From Angustibacter sp049994355 (GTDB taxonomy: Bacteria; Actinomycetota; Actinomycetes; Actinomycetales; Angustibacteraceae): a stretch of 64,000 nucleotides of DNA. A program made the position numbers and the translations under genes. Positions 34,359-42,456 of this stretch are shown in pieces (position 1 is the first letter of the stretch; each line of letters begins with the position of its first letter). The stretch covers positions 3,224,001 through 3,288,000 of the forward strand of contig NZ_CP188257.1 of assembly GCF_049994355.1 (NCBI RefSeq). Direction: 5' to 3'. The notes under the pieces are model-generated. The model worked only from the letters and a program-made list of their open reading frames with translations. It had not been told where the DNA came from and did no database searches.

Positions 34359-34799
34359 CTAGCTGCCCTGGATCTCGCCGAGTGCCTCGTGCCAGAGGTT
34401 GACCGCGGTCAGCACGAGCTCCAGGGACGAGGTGACCACCAGCTGCAGCGGCGTCCCGGTCGTCACCAGGTGGTCGGCCGACACGATCAGGATCCGGTCA
34501 CCCAGGGTGGTCTTGGCCACCGAGAGCCGGGACGAGACCGAGTTGCAGGCTCGCAGCATGGACAGCTCGTCGGCGTCCACGTCGTCCAGCCGCCACTGTC
34601 CGAACACCCGCAACACCGTGATCTCGCCCTCGGTGCAGCGCACGTACAGCTGCTGCCCCTGCACCTTCACCGCGACGTCGCCGTCGTCGTCGATGTCTGG
34701 GCGGTAACCCTCGTCGAGCAGGACGTCGAGCACGCGGCCGCGCAGCGGGCGCTGGTCGGAGGGGGGCGGGAAGTCAGGCAGGGACGTCGGGTCGGTCAT
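34359..34799 (-). CDS. YbjN-domain protein
   Basis: 146 residues from ATG 34799. After a short Pro-rich leader, DVLLDEGYRPDIDDDGDVAVKVQGQQLYVRC begins a YbjN/type III secretion chaperone-like fold with the pattern of strands and helices that continues EITVLRVFGQWRLDDVDADELSMLRACNSVSSRLSVAKTTLGDRILIVSADHLV. Such proteins are common in Actinomycetota; a role in stress or signalling has been suggested but not settled. It diverges from the quinone-reductase gene at 34863. Confidence 0.78.
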   Translation of the reverse strand: MTDPTSLPDFPPPSDQRPLRGRVLDVLLDEGYRPDIDDDGDVAVKVQGQQLYVRCTEGEITVLRVFGQWRLDDVDADELSMLRACNSVSSRLSVAKTTLGDRILIVSADHLVTTGTPLQLVVTSSLELVLTAVNLWHEALGEIQGS

Positions 34800-34862
34800 G
34801 CGTCCACGGTAGTCGTGCCCGAAGGGCGGAATCACTACCGACCGGACGAGGTTGGCCCGGTC

Positions 34863-35822
34863 ATGAGCCCATCGCGCGCCCGAGCCGTCGTCGCCACCGC
34901 CTACGGAGGACCGGAGGTGCTCGAGCTCGTCGAGGTCGACATCCCGGACCCAGGGCCGGGGCAGGTCGTCGTCGACGTCCGTGCCGCCGGGACCAACCCG
35001 GCGGACGTGAAGTCGTACGCCGGCGTCTGGGGCAAGGACCCGGCGGCGCTGCCGCTGCGGCTGGGCTACGAGGTCTCCGGGGTGGTCAGCGCGGTCGGTC
35101 CGGACGCCGAGGGACCGCTGGGGGCGATCGCGGTCGGCGACGAGGTGGCGGTGTTCCGGATCGCCGGTGGCTACGCGGAGCGGGTGCTCGTGCCGGCGTC
35201 CGCCGTGCTGCCCAAGCCAGCCGCCCTGAGCTGGTCCCAGGCCGCCGGACTGCTCCTGACCGGCGGCACCGCCACCCACACGGTGGTGGCCACCGGGGTG
35301 CGGGCCGGGGAGACCGTGCTGGTGCACGGCGGGACCGGTGGGGTGGGGCTGATGGCGGTGCAGCTAGCCGTCGACGAGGGAGCCACCGTGGTCGCGACGG
35401 CCAGCCCGGGCGGCCACGACCTGCTGCGCGACCTGGGCGCCGTGCCGGTCCGGTACGGCGACGGCCTGGCCGACCGGGTGCGGGCGCTCGCCCCGGGCGG
35501 GGTGGACGCGGCCATCGACACGGTGGGCACCGACGAGGCCGTCGACGTCTCGCTGGAGCTGGTCGCCGACCCGCAGCGGATCGCGACCATCGCCGCGTTC
35601 GGACGGGCGGCGTCGGCCGGCATCAAGCTGCTCGGCGGCGGGCCGGGTGCAGACCCGGGCGAGAACATCCGGATGCCCGCCCGGTCCAGGCTGCTGGAGC
35701 AGGCCGGCACCGGTCGGCTGCGCGTCCTGGTGGCCGACGAGTTCGCGCTCGCCGACGTGGCGGCGGCGCACCGTACGCTGATGGGTTCTCACGCACCGGG
35801 AAAGATCGTCCTCGTCACCTGA
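34863..35822 (+). CDS. Zinc-independent NADP-dependent quinone/alcohol oxidoreductase (MDR family)
   Basis: 319 residues from ATG 34863. The N-terminal GroES-like domain is VVATAYGGPEVLELVEVDIPDPGPGQVVVDVRAAGTNPADVKSYAGVWG, then LGYEVSGVVSAVG. The Rossmann part has VLVHGGTGGVGLMAVQLAVDEGATVVATAS and AAIDTVGTDEAVD. The catalytic zinc ligands of alcohol dehydrogenases (Cys, His-Glu) are absent, which places it with the quinone oxidoreductase or zeta-crystallin-like group. It should reduce quinones or enones with NADPH. No operon partner is obvious. Confidence 0.87.
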   Translation: MSPSRARAVVATAYGGPEVLELVEVDIPDPGPGQVVVDVRAAGTNPADVKSYAGVWGKDPAALPLRLGYEVSGVVSAVGPDAEGPLGAIAVGDEVAVFRIAGGYAERVLVPASAVLPKPAALSWSQAAGLLLTGGTATHTVVATGVRAGETVLVHGGTGGVGLMAVQLAVDEGATVVATASPGGHDLLRDLGAVPVRYGDGLADRVRALAPGGVDAAIDTVGTDEAVDVSLELVADPQRIATIAAFGRAASAGIKLLGGGPGADPGENIRMPARSRLLEQAGTGRLRVLVADEFALADVAAAHRTLMGSHAPGKIVLVT

Positions 35823-35888
35823 ACGCAGCATCAAGGCACCTCGCGCGAGTGTCGAATCGCTCGTTGTCGTCCCAGAGGAGCCCCTGCC

Positions 35889-37007
35889 ATGAACTGTCCC
35901 GCCTGCCGGACCGACCTGCCTGCCAGCGCTCGCTCATGCCCGACCTGCGGGTCGGTCATCGCGTTCGCACCCGACGTGCCGGAGGCCCGGCTCGGCACTC
36001 CACTGCCGCCCTGGGAGCAGGAGGCGATGCGGGCCCGGCGCCCTTCCCTCGGCTACCAGCAGCCGGCCCGCCCGGCGGTGGCTCTGGCTCGCCCCGGCCC
36101 CTCCGTCGTGCGTTCCCCGAGCCGGGCGCGCCAGCCGGGCAGTTCGATCGGGGCGGCGGCCCCGGTCCCACCGCTGCTCGAGGGCGCGACGCTGCGACAG
36201 CTCGGCGGTCAGCTGCTCGCGGTGCGCGGCTGGGCGGCGGTGTTCGCCGTGCTGGCGGTGCTGCCGCTCCTGCTGCTGCCGGTGGCGCACGGCGAACCGT
36301 CCCGCACGACCTGGTTCTTCGCCGGCTACTTCGCGTTCGCGTGGGGTGCCGCCATGTACTGGATGATCCAACCCGGCCGCACGGACCTCTGGCTCGCCGT
36401 CCGCGTGGTGGGGACCGTGGTGCTGGGTGGCGGACTGCTCTCGGTCGCGGTCGAGCGCGCCTTCGCCCCCGACCTGCACCAGGTGGGGTGGGCCCTCGTC
36501 CTGGCGCTGCTCGAGGCGATCGTCACGGCGGCGCCACTGGTGGTGTTCCTGCTGATGGGCTCGATCAGCAGCACACCGCGCGCCTACCTGTTCCTGGGCG
36601 CCGTGTCCGGGCTCGGCTTCGCCGTGGTCGACAGCGTGCTGCGCCCGGCCGCGACACCCCCGCCGTCGCCCGTCGCCTCGTGGCACCTGCTGAACGGCAC
36701 CCTGGTGCACGGCTGCTTCGCCGCGGCGCTTGCCTACACGATCGCCGCGGCAGCCACCCGGCGCGAGCGGGCTGTGGCGCTGGTGGCGGTGGGCACGGCC
36801 GTCGTCGGGACCCTGCACGGGCTCGGCACGCGCTGGTCGGACGGCTGGGTCGGTGCGGTCACCGGCGTCATCGCCGTCCTCGCCTTCGTGGCCTGCGCAC
36901 GCACCGGTGACGCCATCACCGAGGCGATGGACGGCGAGCCGGCGCTCGCCCACGTGCAGCTGGAACGCACGGACGCCGGGCCGCGCGGGTCGCACCGTTC
37001 GACGTGA
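35889..37007 (+). CDS. Zinc-ribbon membrane protein, PrsW-like with altered active-site residues
   Basis: 372 residues from ATG 35889 with GAGGAG upstream. The N-terminus is a clear zinc ribbon: CPACRTDLPASARSCPTCG (Cys4, Cys7, Cys18, Cys21 by count). A Pro/Ala/Arg-rich linker follows, then seven or eight membrane segments from about residue 110. The layout LEAIVTAAPLVVFLL, FLGAVSGLGFAVVDS and LLNGTLVHGCFAAALAYT resembles PrsW membrane proteases, but the first motif (EExxK) is reduced to one Glu without the second Glu or Lys, and the second motif (usually with E-N) reads VVDS. It may be an inactive PrsW relative or a different membrane family. No partner genes. Confidence 0.6.
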   Translation: MNCPACRTDLPASARSCPTCGSVIAFAPDVPEARLGTPLPPWEQEAMRARRPSLGYQQPARPAVALARPGPSVVRSPSRARQPGSSIGAAAPVPPLLEGATLRQLGGQLLAVRGWAAVFAVLAVLPLLLLPVAHGEPSRTTWFFAGYFAFAWGAAMYWMIQPGRTDLWLAVRVVGTVVLGGGLLSVAVERAFAPDLHQVGWALVLALLEAIVTAAPLVVFLLMGSISSTPRAYLFLGAVSGLGFAVVDSVLRPAATPPPSPVASWHLLNGTLVHGCFAAALAYTIAAAATRRERAVALVAVGTAVVGTLHGLGTRWSDGWVGAVTGVIAVLAFVACARTGDAITEAMDGEPALAHVQLERTDAGPRGSHRST

Positions 37008-37012
37008 CCTCA

Positions 37013-37028
37013 CCCTGCGGGCGCAGGG
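37013..37028. terminator. Short GC-rich hairpin between convergent genes
   Basis: CCCTGCG at 37013-37019 pairs perfectly with CGCAGGG at 37022-37028. It fills the 25-base gap between the ends of the zinc-ribbon gene (stop 37005-37007) and the DUF385-like gene (stop at 37033). Probably a bidirectional terminator; no T-run. Confidence 0.5.
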
Positions 37029-37032
37029 CTGC

Positions 37033-37470
37033 TCAGCCGGTCGGCTCCAGCACGAACACCGGGATCAGCCGGCTCGTCTTGGTCTGGTAGGAGGCGTAGT
37101 CCGGCCAGACCTCGAGCGCTCGCGCCCACCACGTCTCGCGCTCCCCGCCGGCCAGCTCGCGCGCCGTCATGTCCCGCGGTGCCGGGCCGTCCTGCAGCTC
37201 GACGTGCGGGTCCGCGGCCAGGTTGTAGTACCAGAGCGGGTTCTCCGGGGCGCCACCCTTGGAGGCTACGACGGCATAGCGTCCCTCGTGCTCGACCCGC
37301 ATCAACGGAGTCTTGCGCAGCTTTCCACTGCGCGCACCCCGACTGGTCAGCACGATGATCGGCACGCCCTGCAGCGTGTTGGCCTCCTGGCCACCGGAGC
37401 TCTCGTACTGCTCGACCTGGTCGCGGGCGTGCTGATAAGGGCTCGGCTCATAGGTTCCGTTCAGCGGCAT
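37033..37470 (-). CDS. Deazaflavin (F420)-dependent nitroreductase-family protein (DDN/DUF385)
   Basis: 145 residues from ATG 37470. The sequence matches the Ddn-type split-barrel proteins: IIVLTSRGARSGKLRKTPLMRVEHEGRYAVVASKGGAPENPLWYYNLAADPHVELQDG, containing the conserved TxGRxSGxxRxTPL and GAPxxPxWYxNLxAxP patterns, and a C-terminal RLIPVFVLEPTG strand. The family uses F420 as cofactor. The ATG lies back-to-back with a plus-strand ATG at 37469, so its 5' region overlaps the glgX promoter zone. Substrate unknown. Confidence 0.88.
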   Translation of the reverse strand: MPLNGTYEPSPYQHARDQVEQYESSGGQEANTLQGVPIIVLTSRGARSGKLRKTPLMRVEHEGRYAVVASKGGAPENPLWYYNLAADPHVELQDGPAPRDMTARELAGGERETWWARALEVWPDYASYQTKTSRLIPVFVLEPTG

Positions 37471-37531
37471 GACTGGGCCAACACCAGCACCCGGTCGGCG
37501 ATTCCGCACAGTGTGCGACAGACTGCCTGGG

Positions 37532-39679
37532 GTGAGCGGGCGCAGGCGGGACCACGAGGGACCGGCCCGGCTCGGGGTGTGGCTGCGACCGGACGACCAG
37601 GGCGCGGCGCCTGGCGCGGACGTCGCCGTGTACGCCTCGCACGCCGAGGCCGTCGAGCTGTGCGTCTTCGACGGCCCCGGCCCCGGTGCCGGTGAACGCC
37701 GGATCGAGCTGACCGAGCGGGTGCACGGCGTGCACTTCGGCTTCGTACCCGACCTGGCCGCTGGCACGGCGTACGGGCTGCGCGCGCACGGACCCTGGGA
37801 CCCCGCCCGCGGCCTGCGGTACAACCCCGACAAGCTCCTGCTCGACCCGTATGCGCGGGGCATCGCGGGCGAGGTCACCTGGCGCCCGGAGGTGTTCGGG
37901 CACGTCGTCGGCGAGGACCTGGCCGGCGATCCCGAGGTCCGGGACGCGCACGACTCGGCGGCGTTCGTGCCACGCGGGGTGGTGCTGGACGACGGCTTCG
38001 ACTGGGGCGAGGACAGTCCGCCGTCCGTGCCCTGGTCGCAGACGGTGCTCTACGAGGCGCACGTGCGCGGCCTGACCCGACTGCACCCCGGCGTTCCGTA
38101 CCACCTACGCGGCACCTACGCGGGGCTGGCCCACCCGGCCACCATCGAGCACCTGACCCGGCTCGGCGTCACGACGGTCGAGCTGCTGCCGGTGCACGCG
38201 TTCACCAGCGAGCCGGCCCTGGCCCGACGGCACACCTCGAACTACTGGGGCTACAACACGCTGGGCTTCTTCGCCCCGCACGCCGCCTACTCCAGCGCGA
38301 GCGTTCCGGCGGGGGTGCTCACCGAGTTCAAGGGGATGGTCCGGCTGCTGCATGCCGCCGGCCTCGAGGTCGTGCTGGACGTCGTCTACAACCACACCTG
38401 CGAGCAGGGCCGCGACGGCGCCACCCTGTCCTGGCGGGGCCTGGACAACCGCGCCTACTACCGGCTGGACGACAACGGCCGCGACGTCGACGTGACCGGC
38501 TGCGGCAACACCCTGGACTTCCGCCACCCCCGGGTCGTCCAGCTTGCCCTGGACTCGTTGCGCTACTGGGTCGAGCACTGCCACGTGGACGGTTTCCGGT
38601 TCGACCTGGCCACCGCGCTGGCCCGCGGCCGGGACGACGGCTACGACCCGGACCACCCGTTCCTGGTCGCCATGCGCAGCGATCCGGTGTTGTCCCGGGT
38701 CAAGCTCATCGCCGAGCCGTGGGACGTCGGCCCGCACGGCTGGCGCACCGGGCAGTTCCCGCCGCCGATGACCGAGTGGAACGACCGCTTCCGCGATGCG
38801 GTCCGCACCTTCTGGCTGCCGGACGGCGCGCGAGCCCTACGCGGCGAGCCGGGCCACGGGGTCCGCGAGCTGGCCACCCGGCTGAGCGGTTCGCAGGACC
38901 TGTTCGGCGTCGGGGACCGCGGCCCGCTGGCGTCGGTGAACTACGTCGCAGCGCACGACGGGTTCACCCTCGCCGACACCACCGCGTACGAGTACAAGCA
39001 CAACCAGGACAACGGCGAGGGCAACCGGGACGGCCACGACGACAACCGGTCGTGGAACCACGGCGCGGAGGGCACCAGCGATGACCCCGACCTGCTGGAG
39101 CGGCGGCGACGTTCGCTGCGCAACCTGCTCGGCACCGTGCTGCTGTCCACGGGGGTACCGATGCTCGCCGCCGGGGACGAGCTCGGGCGCACCCAGCGCG
39201 GCAACAACAACGCCTACAGCCGAGACGACCTGGTGTCCTGGCTCAACTGGGACCTGGCCGACTGGCAGCAGGACCTGCTGGCCACCACGACGCAGCTGCT
39301 GCGGCTGCGCCGCGAGCACCCCGCCTTGCGCCAGCGCGCCTTCTTCGGAGGTCGCCCGGTGCACGAGGACGGCACGTTCGACCTCGGCTGGTTCGACGCC
39401 GACGGCCGGGCGATGGACGAGTCGCGCTGGCACGAGCCCAGGACCCGGGTGCTGCAGGCGTTCCTGCACGCTGCACCGGCGGGCGGGCGCTCGCTGCTGC
39501 TGGTGCTGTGCGGCGCCGGGCAGGACGTCGAGGTCACCCTGCCCGGCCCGCCGTGGGCGTCGTCCTACGAGCTGGTCTGGAACAGCGCCGAGCCCAAGCC
39601 GGTCGACCCGACGTCCGGGCACGACGGTGTGCAGCAGGTCACTGCGCTGTCCATCCGGCTGTATGCCGCGACGCCCTGA
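37532..39679 (+). CDS. glgX: Glycogen debranching enzyme GlgX
   Basis: 715 residues from the GTG at 37532; a longer form from ATG 37469 would add a 21-residue basic leader and begin inside the start codon of the opposite gene. GlgX cleaves alpha-1,6 branches left after phosphorylase action. An N-terminal CBM48-like domain (residues 10-120) precedes a GH13 barrel with YEAHVRGLTRLHPGVP, VVLDVVYNHTCEQ, the nucleophile Asp358 in VDGFRFDLATAL, the acid Glu395 in KLIAEPWD, and Asp476 in AAHDGFTLADTTAYEYKHNQDNGEGNRDGHD. In Streptomyces GlgX has been reported to be activated by c-di-GMP; a diguanylate cyclase is encoded 10 kb away in the same cluster. It converges on glgP. Confidence 0.93.
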   Translation: MSGRRRDHEGPARLGVWLRPDDQGAAPGADVAVYASHAEAVELCVFDGPGPGAGERRIELTERVHGVHFGFVPDLAAGTAYGLRAHGPWDPARGLRYNPDKLLLDPYARGIAGEVTWRPEVFGHVVGEDLAGDPEVRDAHDSAAFVPRGVVLDDGFDWGEDSPPSVPWSQTVLYEAHVRGLTRLHPGVPYHLRGTYAGLAHPATIEHLTRLGVTTVELLPVHAFTSEPALARRHTSNYWGYNTLGFFAPHAAYSSASVPAGVLTEFKGMVRLLHAAGLEVVLDVVYNHTCEQGRDGATLSWRGLDNRAYYRLDDNGRDVDVTGCGNTLDFRHPRVVQLALDSLRYWVEHCHVDGFRFDLATALARGRDDGYDPDHPFLVAMRSDPVLSRVKLIAEPWDVGPHGWRTGQFPPPMTEWNDRFRDAVRTFWLPDGARALRGEPGHGVRELATRLSGSQDLFGVGDRGPLASVNYVAAHDGFTLADTTAYEYKHNQDNGEGNRDGHDDNRSWNHGAEGTSDDPDLLERRRRSLRNLLGTVLLSTGVPMLAAGDELGRTQRGNNNAYSRDDLVSWLNWDLADWQQDLLATTTQLLRLRREHPALRQRAFFGGRPVHEDGTFDLGWFDADGRAMDESRWHEPRTRVLQAFLHAAPAGGRSLLLVLCGAGQDVEVTLPGPPWASSYELVWNSAEPKPVDPTSGHDGVQQVTALSIRLYAATP

Positions 39680-39700
39680 GCCGGGCTGCGACCCGGCTCA
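39677..39700. terminator. Hairpin built from the stop codons of glgX and glgP
   Basis: TGAGCCGGG (39677-39685) pairs perfectly with CCCGGCTCA (39692-39700) around the loop CTGCGA. The first three bases are the glgX stop and the last three are the glgP stop on the other strand, so the base of the stem is made of the two stop codons. Probably a bidirectional terminator. Confidence 0.7.
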
Positions 39701-42283
39701 GGCGTTGACCACCAGGCCGAGCTCGGTGGGGCTGGCCAGGCCGGCGTGCGAAGGCAGCACGCGCACGGTGTACCCGAACGCGCCGGTCCGGGCGAGCTTG
39801 ATGTCTCCCTCGAACCGGTGCCGGCCGCCTTCGTAGCTCTCGGCGTGGTGCAGGGTGACCAGCTGGGTGTCGGTCAGCTCGTCCTGGTAGGACACCCGGC
39901 CGTGCACCACCTGCACCTGCACGTCCCCAGCGCCCAGACCGTCCAGCGACACGAAGGCCTGCACGGACAGCACGTCCCCGACCTGCGGGGCGTCGCTGAC
40001 GCCCGAGGACTCGACGTGGTCGACCCGCACGGAGTCCCACGCCGAGCGCACCCGCTTCTTCCACGCCGCGAGCTCGCGCGCACCCGGGTGCCCGTCGCCG
40101 TCCAGGGCCCAGCCGGCCCGGGCCGCCGGGGTGTACAGCTGCTCCACGTAGTCGCGCACCATCCGGGTGGCGAGCACCTTGGGGCCGAGCGAGCGCAACG
40201 TGTGGCTGACCATCTCGAGCCAGCGGCCCGGCAGACCGGTGTCGTCGTCGCGCGCGTAGAACCGTGGTGCCACCTGACCCTCGATGAGGTCATAGAGCGC
40301 AGCGGCCTCGAGGTCGTCGCGGTGCTCGGGGTCGTCGACGCCGTCCGCGGTCGGGATCGCCCAGCCGTTCTCGCCGTCGTACCACTCGTCCCACCAGCCG
40401 TCCAGGATCGACAGGTTGAGGCCGCCGTTCAGCGCCGACTTCATGCCGGACGTGCCGCAGGCCTCGAAGGGGCGCAGCGGGTTGTTCAGCCAGACGTCGC
40501 AGCCGGGGTAGAGGTACTGGGCCATCGCGATGTCGTAGTTGGGCAGGTAGACGATCCGGTTGCGCACCTCGGGGTCGTCGGCGAAACGCACCATCTGCTG
40601 GATCAGCGACTTTCCCTTGTCGTCGGCCGGGTGCGACTTGCCGGCGATGACCAGCTGCACGGGTCGATCCGGGTGCAGCAGCAGGGCCTTGAGCCGGTCC
40701 GGGTCGCGCAGCATCAACGTCAGCCGCTTGTACGTCGGCACCCGCCGGGCGAAGCCGATGGTCAGCACGTCGGGGTCCAGCACGTTCTCGATCCAGCCGA
40801 GCTCGGCGCCGCTGGCGCCACGTCGCAGCCAGGACGAGCGCAGCCGCCGGCGCGCCTCGAGGACGAGCTGCTCGCGCATCTCGCGGCGGGCGTTCCACAC
40901 CTCGGTCGCCGGGACGCGCGGGACGTCGTCCCAGACGTTGGCCTCGGCCACCAGCCGGGTGCCGAGGTACTTCTCGGCCAGGTCGAACACCCGGTGGTCG
41001 ACCCACGTGGGGGCGTGCACGCCGTTGGTGATCGACGTGATCGGCACCTCGCGGTCGTCGAAGCCCGGCCACAGGCCGTCGAACATGGTGCGGCTGACCT
41101 CGCCGTGCAGCTGGGAGACGCCGTTGGCGCGGCCGCCGAGTCGAAGACCCATCACGGCCATGTTGAACACCCCGGACTCGCCGCCGGGGTAGTCCTCGGC
41201 GCCGAGCGCGAGGATGCGCTCGACCGGGACGCCGGGCAGCGCGCTGTCGCCACCGAAGTAGGTCTGGATCTGGTCGGTGCCGAAGCGGTCGATACCGGCC
41301 GGCACGGGCGTGTGCGTGGTGAACACGGTACCCGCCCGAACCGCCTCGAGCCCCTCGTCGAAGGTGAGCTTCTCGGACTGTACGAGCTCGCGGATCCGCT
41401 CCAGCCCGAGCAGGCCGGCGTGGCCCTCGTTGCAGTGGTAGACGTCCGGCGCCGGTGCACCGGTCAGCCGCGACCACAGCCGCAGCGCACGCACGCCACC
41501 GATGCCGAGCAGCATCTCCTGCTGAAGGCGGTGCTCGCCTGAGCCGCCGTACAACCGGTCGGTGATGCCGCGGGCCGCCTCGTCGTTGGCCTGCACGTCG
41601 GAGTCGAGCAGCAGCAACGGCACGCGGCCGACCTGCGCCTTCCACACGTGGGCCACGAGCTGGCGACCGCCGGGCAGCGCGACCCGGACCTGGCAGGGTG
41701 TGCCGTCGGGCTCGCGCAGCAGCGCCAGCGGAAGGCCGTCCGGGTCGAGCACCGGGTAGGTCTCCTGCTGCCAGCCCTCCCGGGACAGGGACTGCTTGAA
41801 GTAGCCGGTCTTGTAGAACAGCCCGACGCCGACGATCGGCACGCCGAGGTCGGAGGCGGCCTTGAGGTGGTCGCCGGCCAGGATGCCGAGCCCACCCGAG
41901 TACTGGGGCAGCACGGCGGTGATGCCGAACTCGGCGGAGAAGTAGGCGATGCTGCGCGGCGCGCCGGCGTTACCGGCCGCGGCGGCGTGCTGGGTGTACC
42001 AGCCCGGTCCCTGCAGGTAGCCGTCCAGGTCGGCGGCGGCCGCATCGACCTTGGCGACGAACGCCGGGTCGGCAGCGAGCTCGGCCAGCCGGTCCGGGCC
42101 CAGGTCACCCAGCAGTGCGACCGGGTCGTGCCGGACTGCGGCCCAGCGCTTGGGGTCCAGATCGGCGAACAGGTCGCGGGTCGGCGCGTGCCAAGACCAT
42201 CGGAGGTTGCTGGCCAGGTCACCCAGGGGTGCGATGGCCGACGGCAGGACGGTGCGGACGCTGAAGCGCCGGATTGCTCTCAC
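39698..42283 (-). CDS. glgP: Alpha-glucan phosphorylase GlgP
   Basis: 861 residues from a GTG at 42283, chosen because MRAIRRFSVRTVLPSAIAPLGDLASNLRWSWHAPTRDLFADLDP lines up with the start of mycobacterial GlgP. It removes glucose-1-phosphate from chain ends with PLP as cofactor. The PLP lysine is Lys615 in LRPFEACGTSGMKSALNGGLNLSILDGWWDEWYDGENGW. Other signatures: AYFSAEFGITAVLPQYSGGLGILAGDHLKAASDLGVPIVGVGLFY, HCNEGHAGLLGLERIRE, FTTHTPVPAGIDRF and SITNGVHAPTWVDHRV. It is of the shorter, actinobacterial/archaeal type. Its gene diverges from glgE across 170 bases that hold an operator-like repeat. Confidence 0.95.
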   Translation of the reverse strand: MRAIRRFSVRTVLPSAIAPLGDLASNLRWSWHAPTRDLFADLDPKRWAAVRHDPVALLGDLGPDRLAELAADPAFVAKVDAAAADLDGYLQGPGWYTQHAAAAGNAGAPRSIAYFSAEFGITAVLPQYSGGLGILAGDHLKAASDLGVPIVGVGLFYKTGYFKQSLSREGWQQETYPVLDPDGLPLALLREPDGTPCQVRVALPGGRQLVAHVWKAQVGRVPLLLLDSDVQANDEAARGITDRLYGGSGEHRLQQEMLLGIGGVRALRLWSRLTGAPAPDVYHCNEGHAGLLGLERIRELVQSEKLTFDEGLEAVRAGTVFTTHTPVPAGIDRFGTDQIQTYFGGDSALPGVPVERILALGAEDYPGGESGVFNMAVMGLRLGGRANGVSQLHGEVSRTMFDGLWPGFDDREVPITSITNGVHAPTWVDHRVFDLAEKYLGTRLVAEANVWDDVPRVPATEVWNARREMREQLVLEARRRLRSSWLRRGASGAELGWIENVLDPDVLTIGFARRVPTYKRLTLMLRDPDRLKALLLHPDRPVQLVIAGKSHPADDKGKSLIQQMVRFADDPEVRNRIVYLPNYDIAMAQYLYPGCDVWLNNPLRPFEACGTSGMKSALNGGLNLSILDGWWDEWYDGENGWAIPTADGVDDPEHRDDLEAAALYDLIEGQVAPRFYARDDDTGLPGRWLEMVSHTLRSLGPKVLATRMVRDYVEQLYTPAARAGWALDGDGHPGARELAAWKKRVRSAWDSVRVDHVESSGVSDAPQVGDVLSVQAFVSLDGLGAGDVQVQVVHGRVSYQDELTDTQLVTLHHAESYEGGRHRFEGDIKLARTGAFGYTVRVLPSHAGLASPTELGLVVNA

Positions 42284-42334
42284 TGGTTCAGGGTAGTACG
42301 ACCCCGGTGAGGATTCCGACCCCGTCAGTGGGTT

Positions 42335-42354
42335 TCTTGCAACATACCGCAAGA
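42335..42354. promoter_or_regulatory. Inverted repeat in the glgP-glgE divergent promoter region, MalR-like
   Basis: TCTTGC at 42335-42340 and GCAAGA at 42349-42354 form a perfect six-base inverted repeat with eight bases between. The CTTGCA/TGCAAG type of half-site is like those bound by the LacI-family maltose regulator MalR in Streptomyces. It lies about 50 bases from the glgP start and 100 from the glgE start. Binding is inferred only. Confidence 0.4.
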
Positions 42355-42456
42355 TGTTTCAGATGGTGGACGCGCCGGTTCATCCCGTCCGCGAAGATCG
42401 GCCGTGAAGATCAGCGGGGGTCGCGGGGCCGTCTCGACCTGGGTAGCGTCGGCCCG

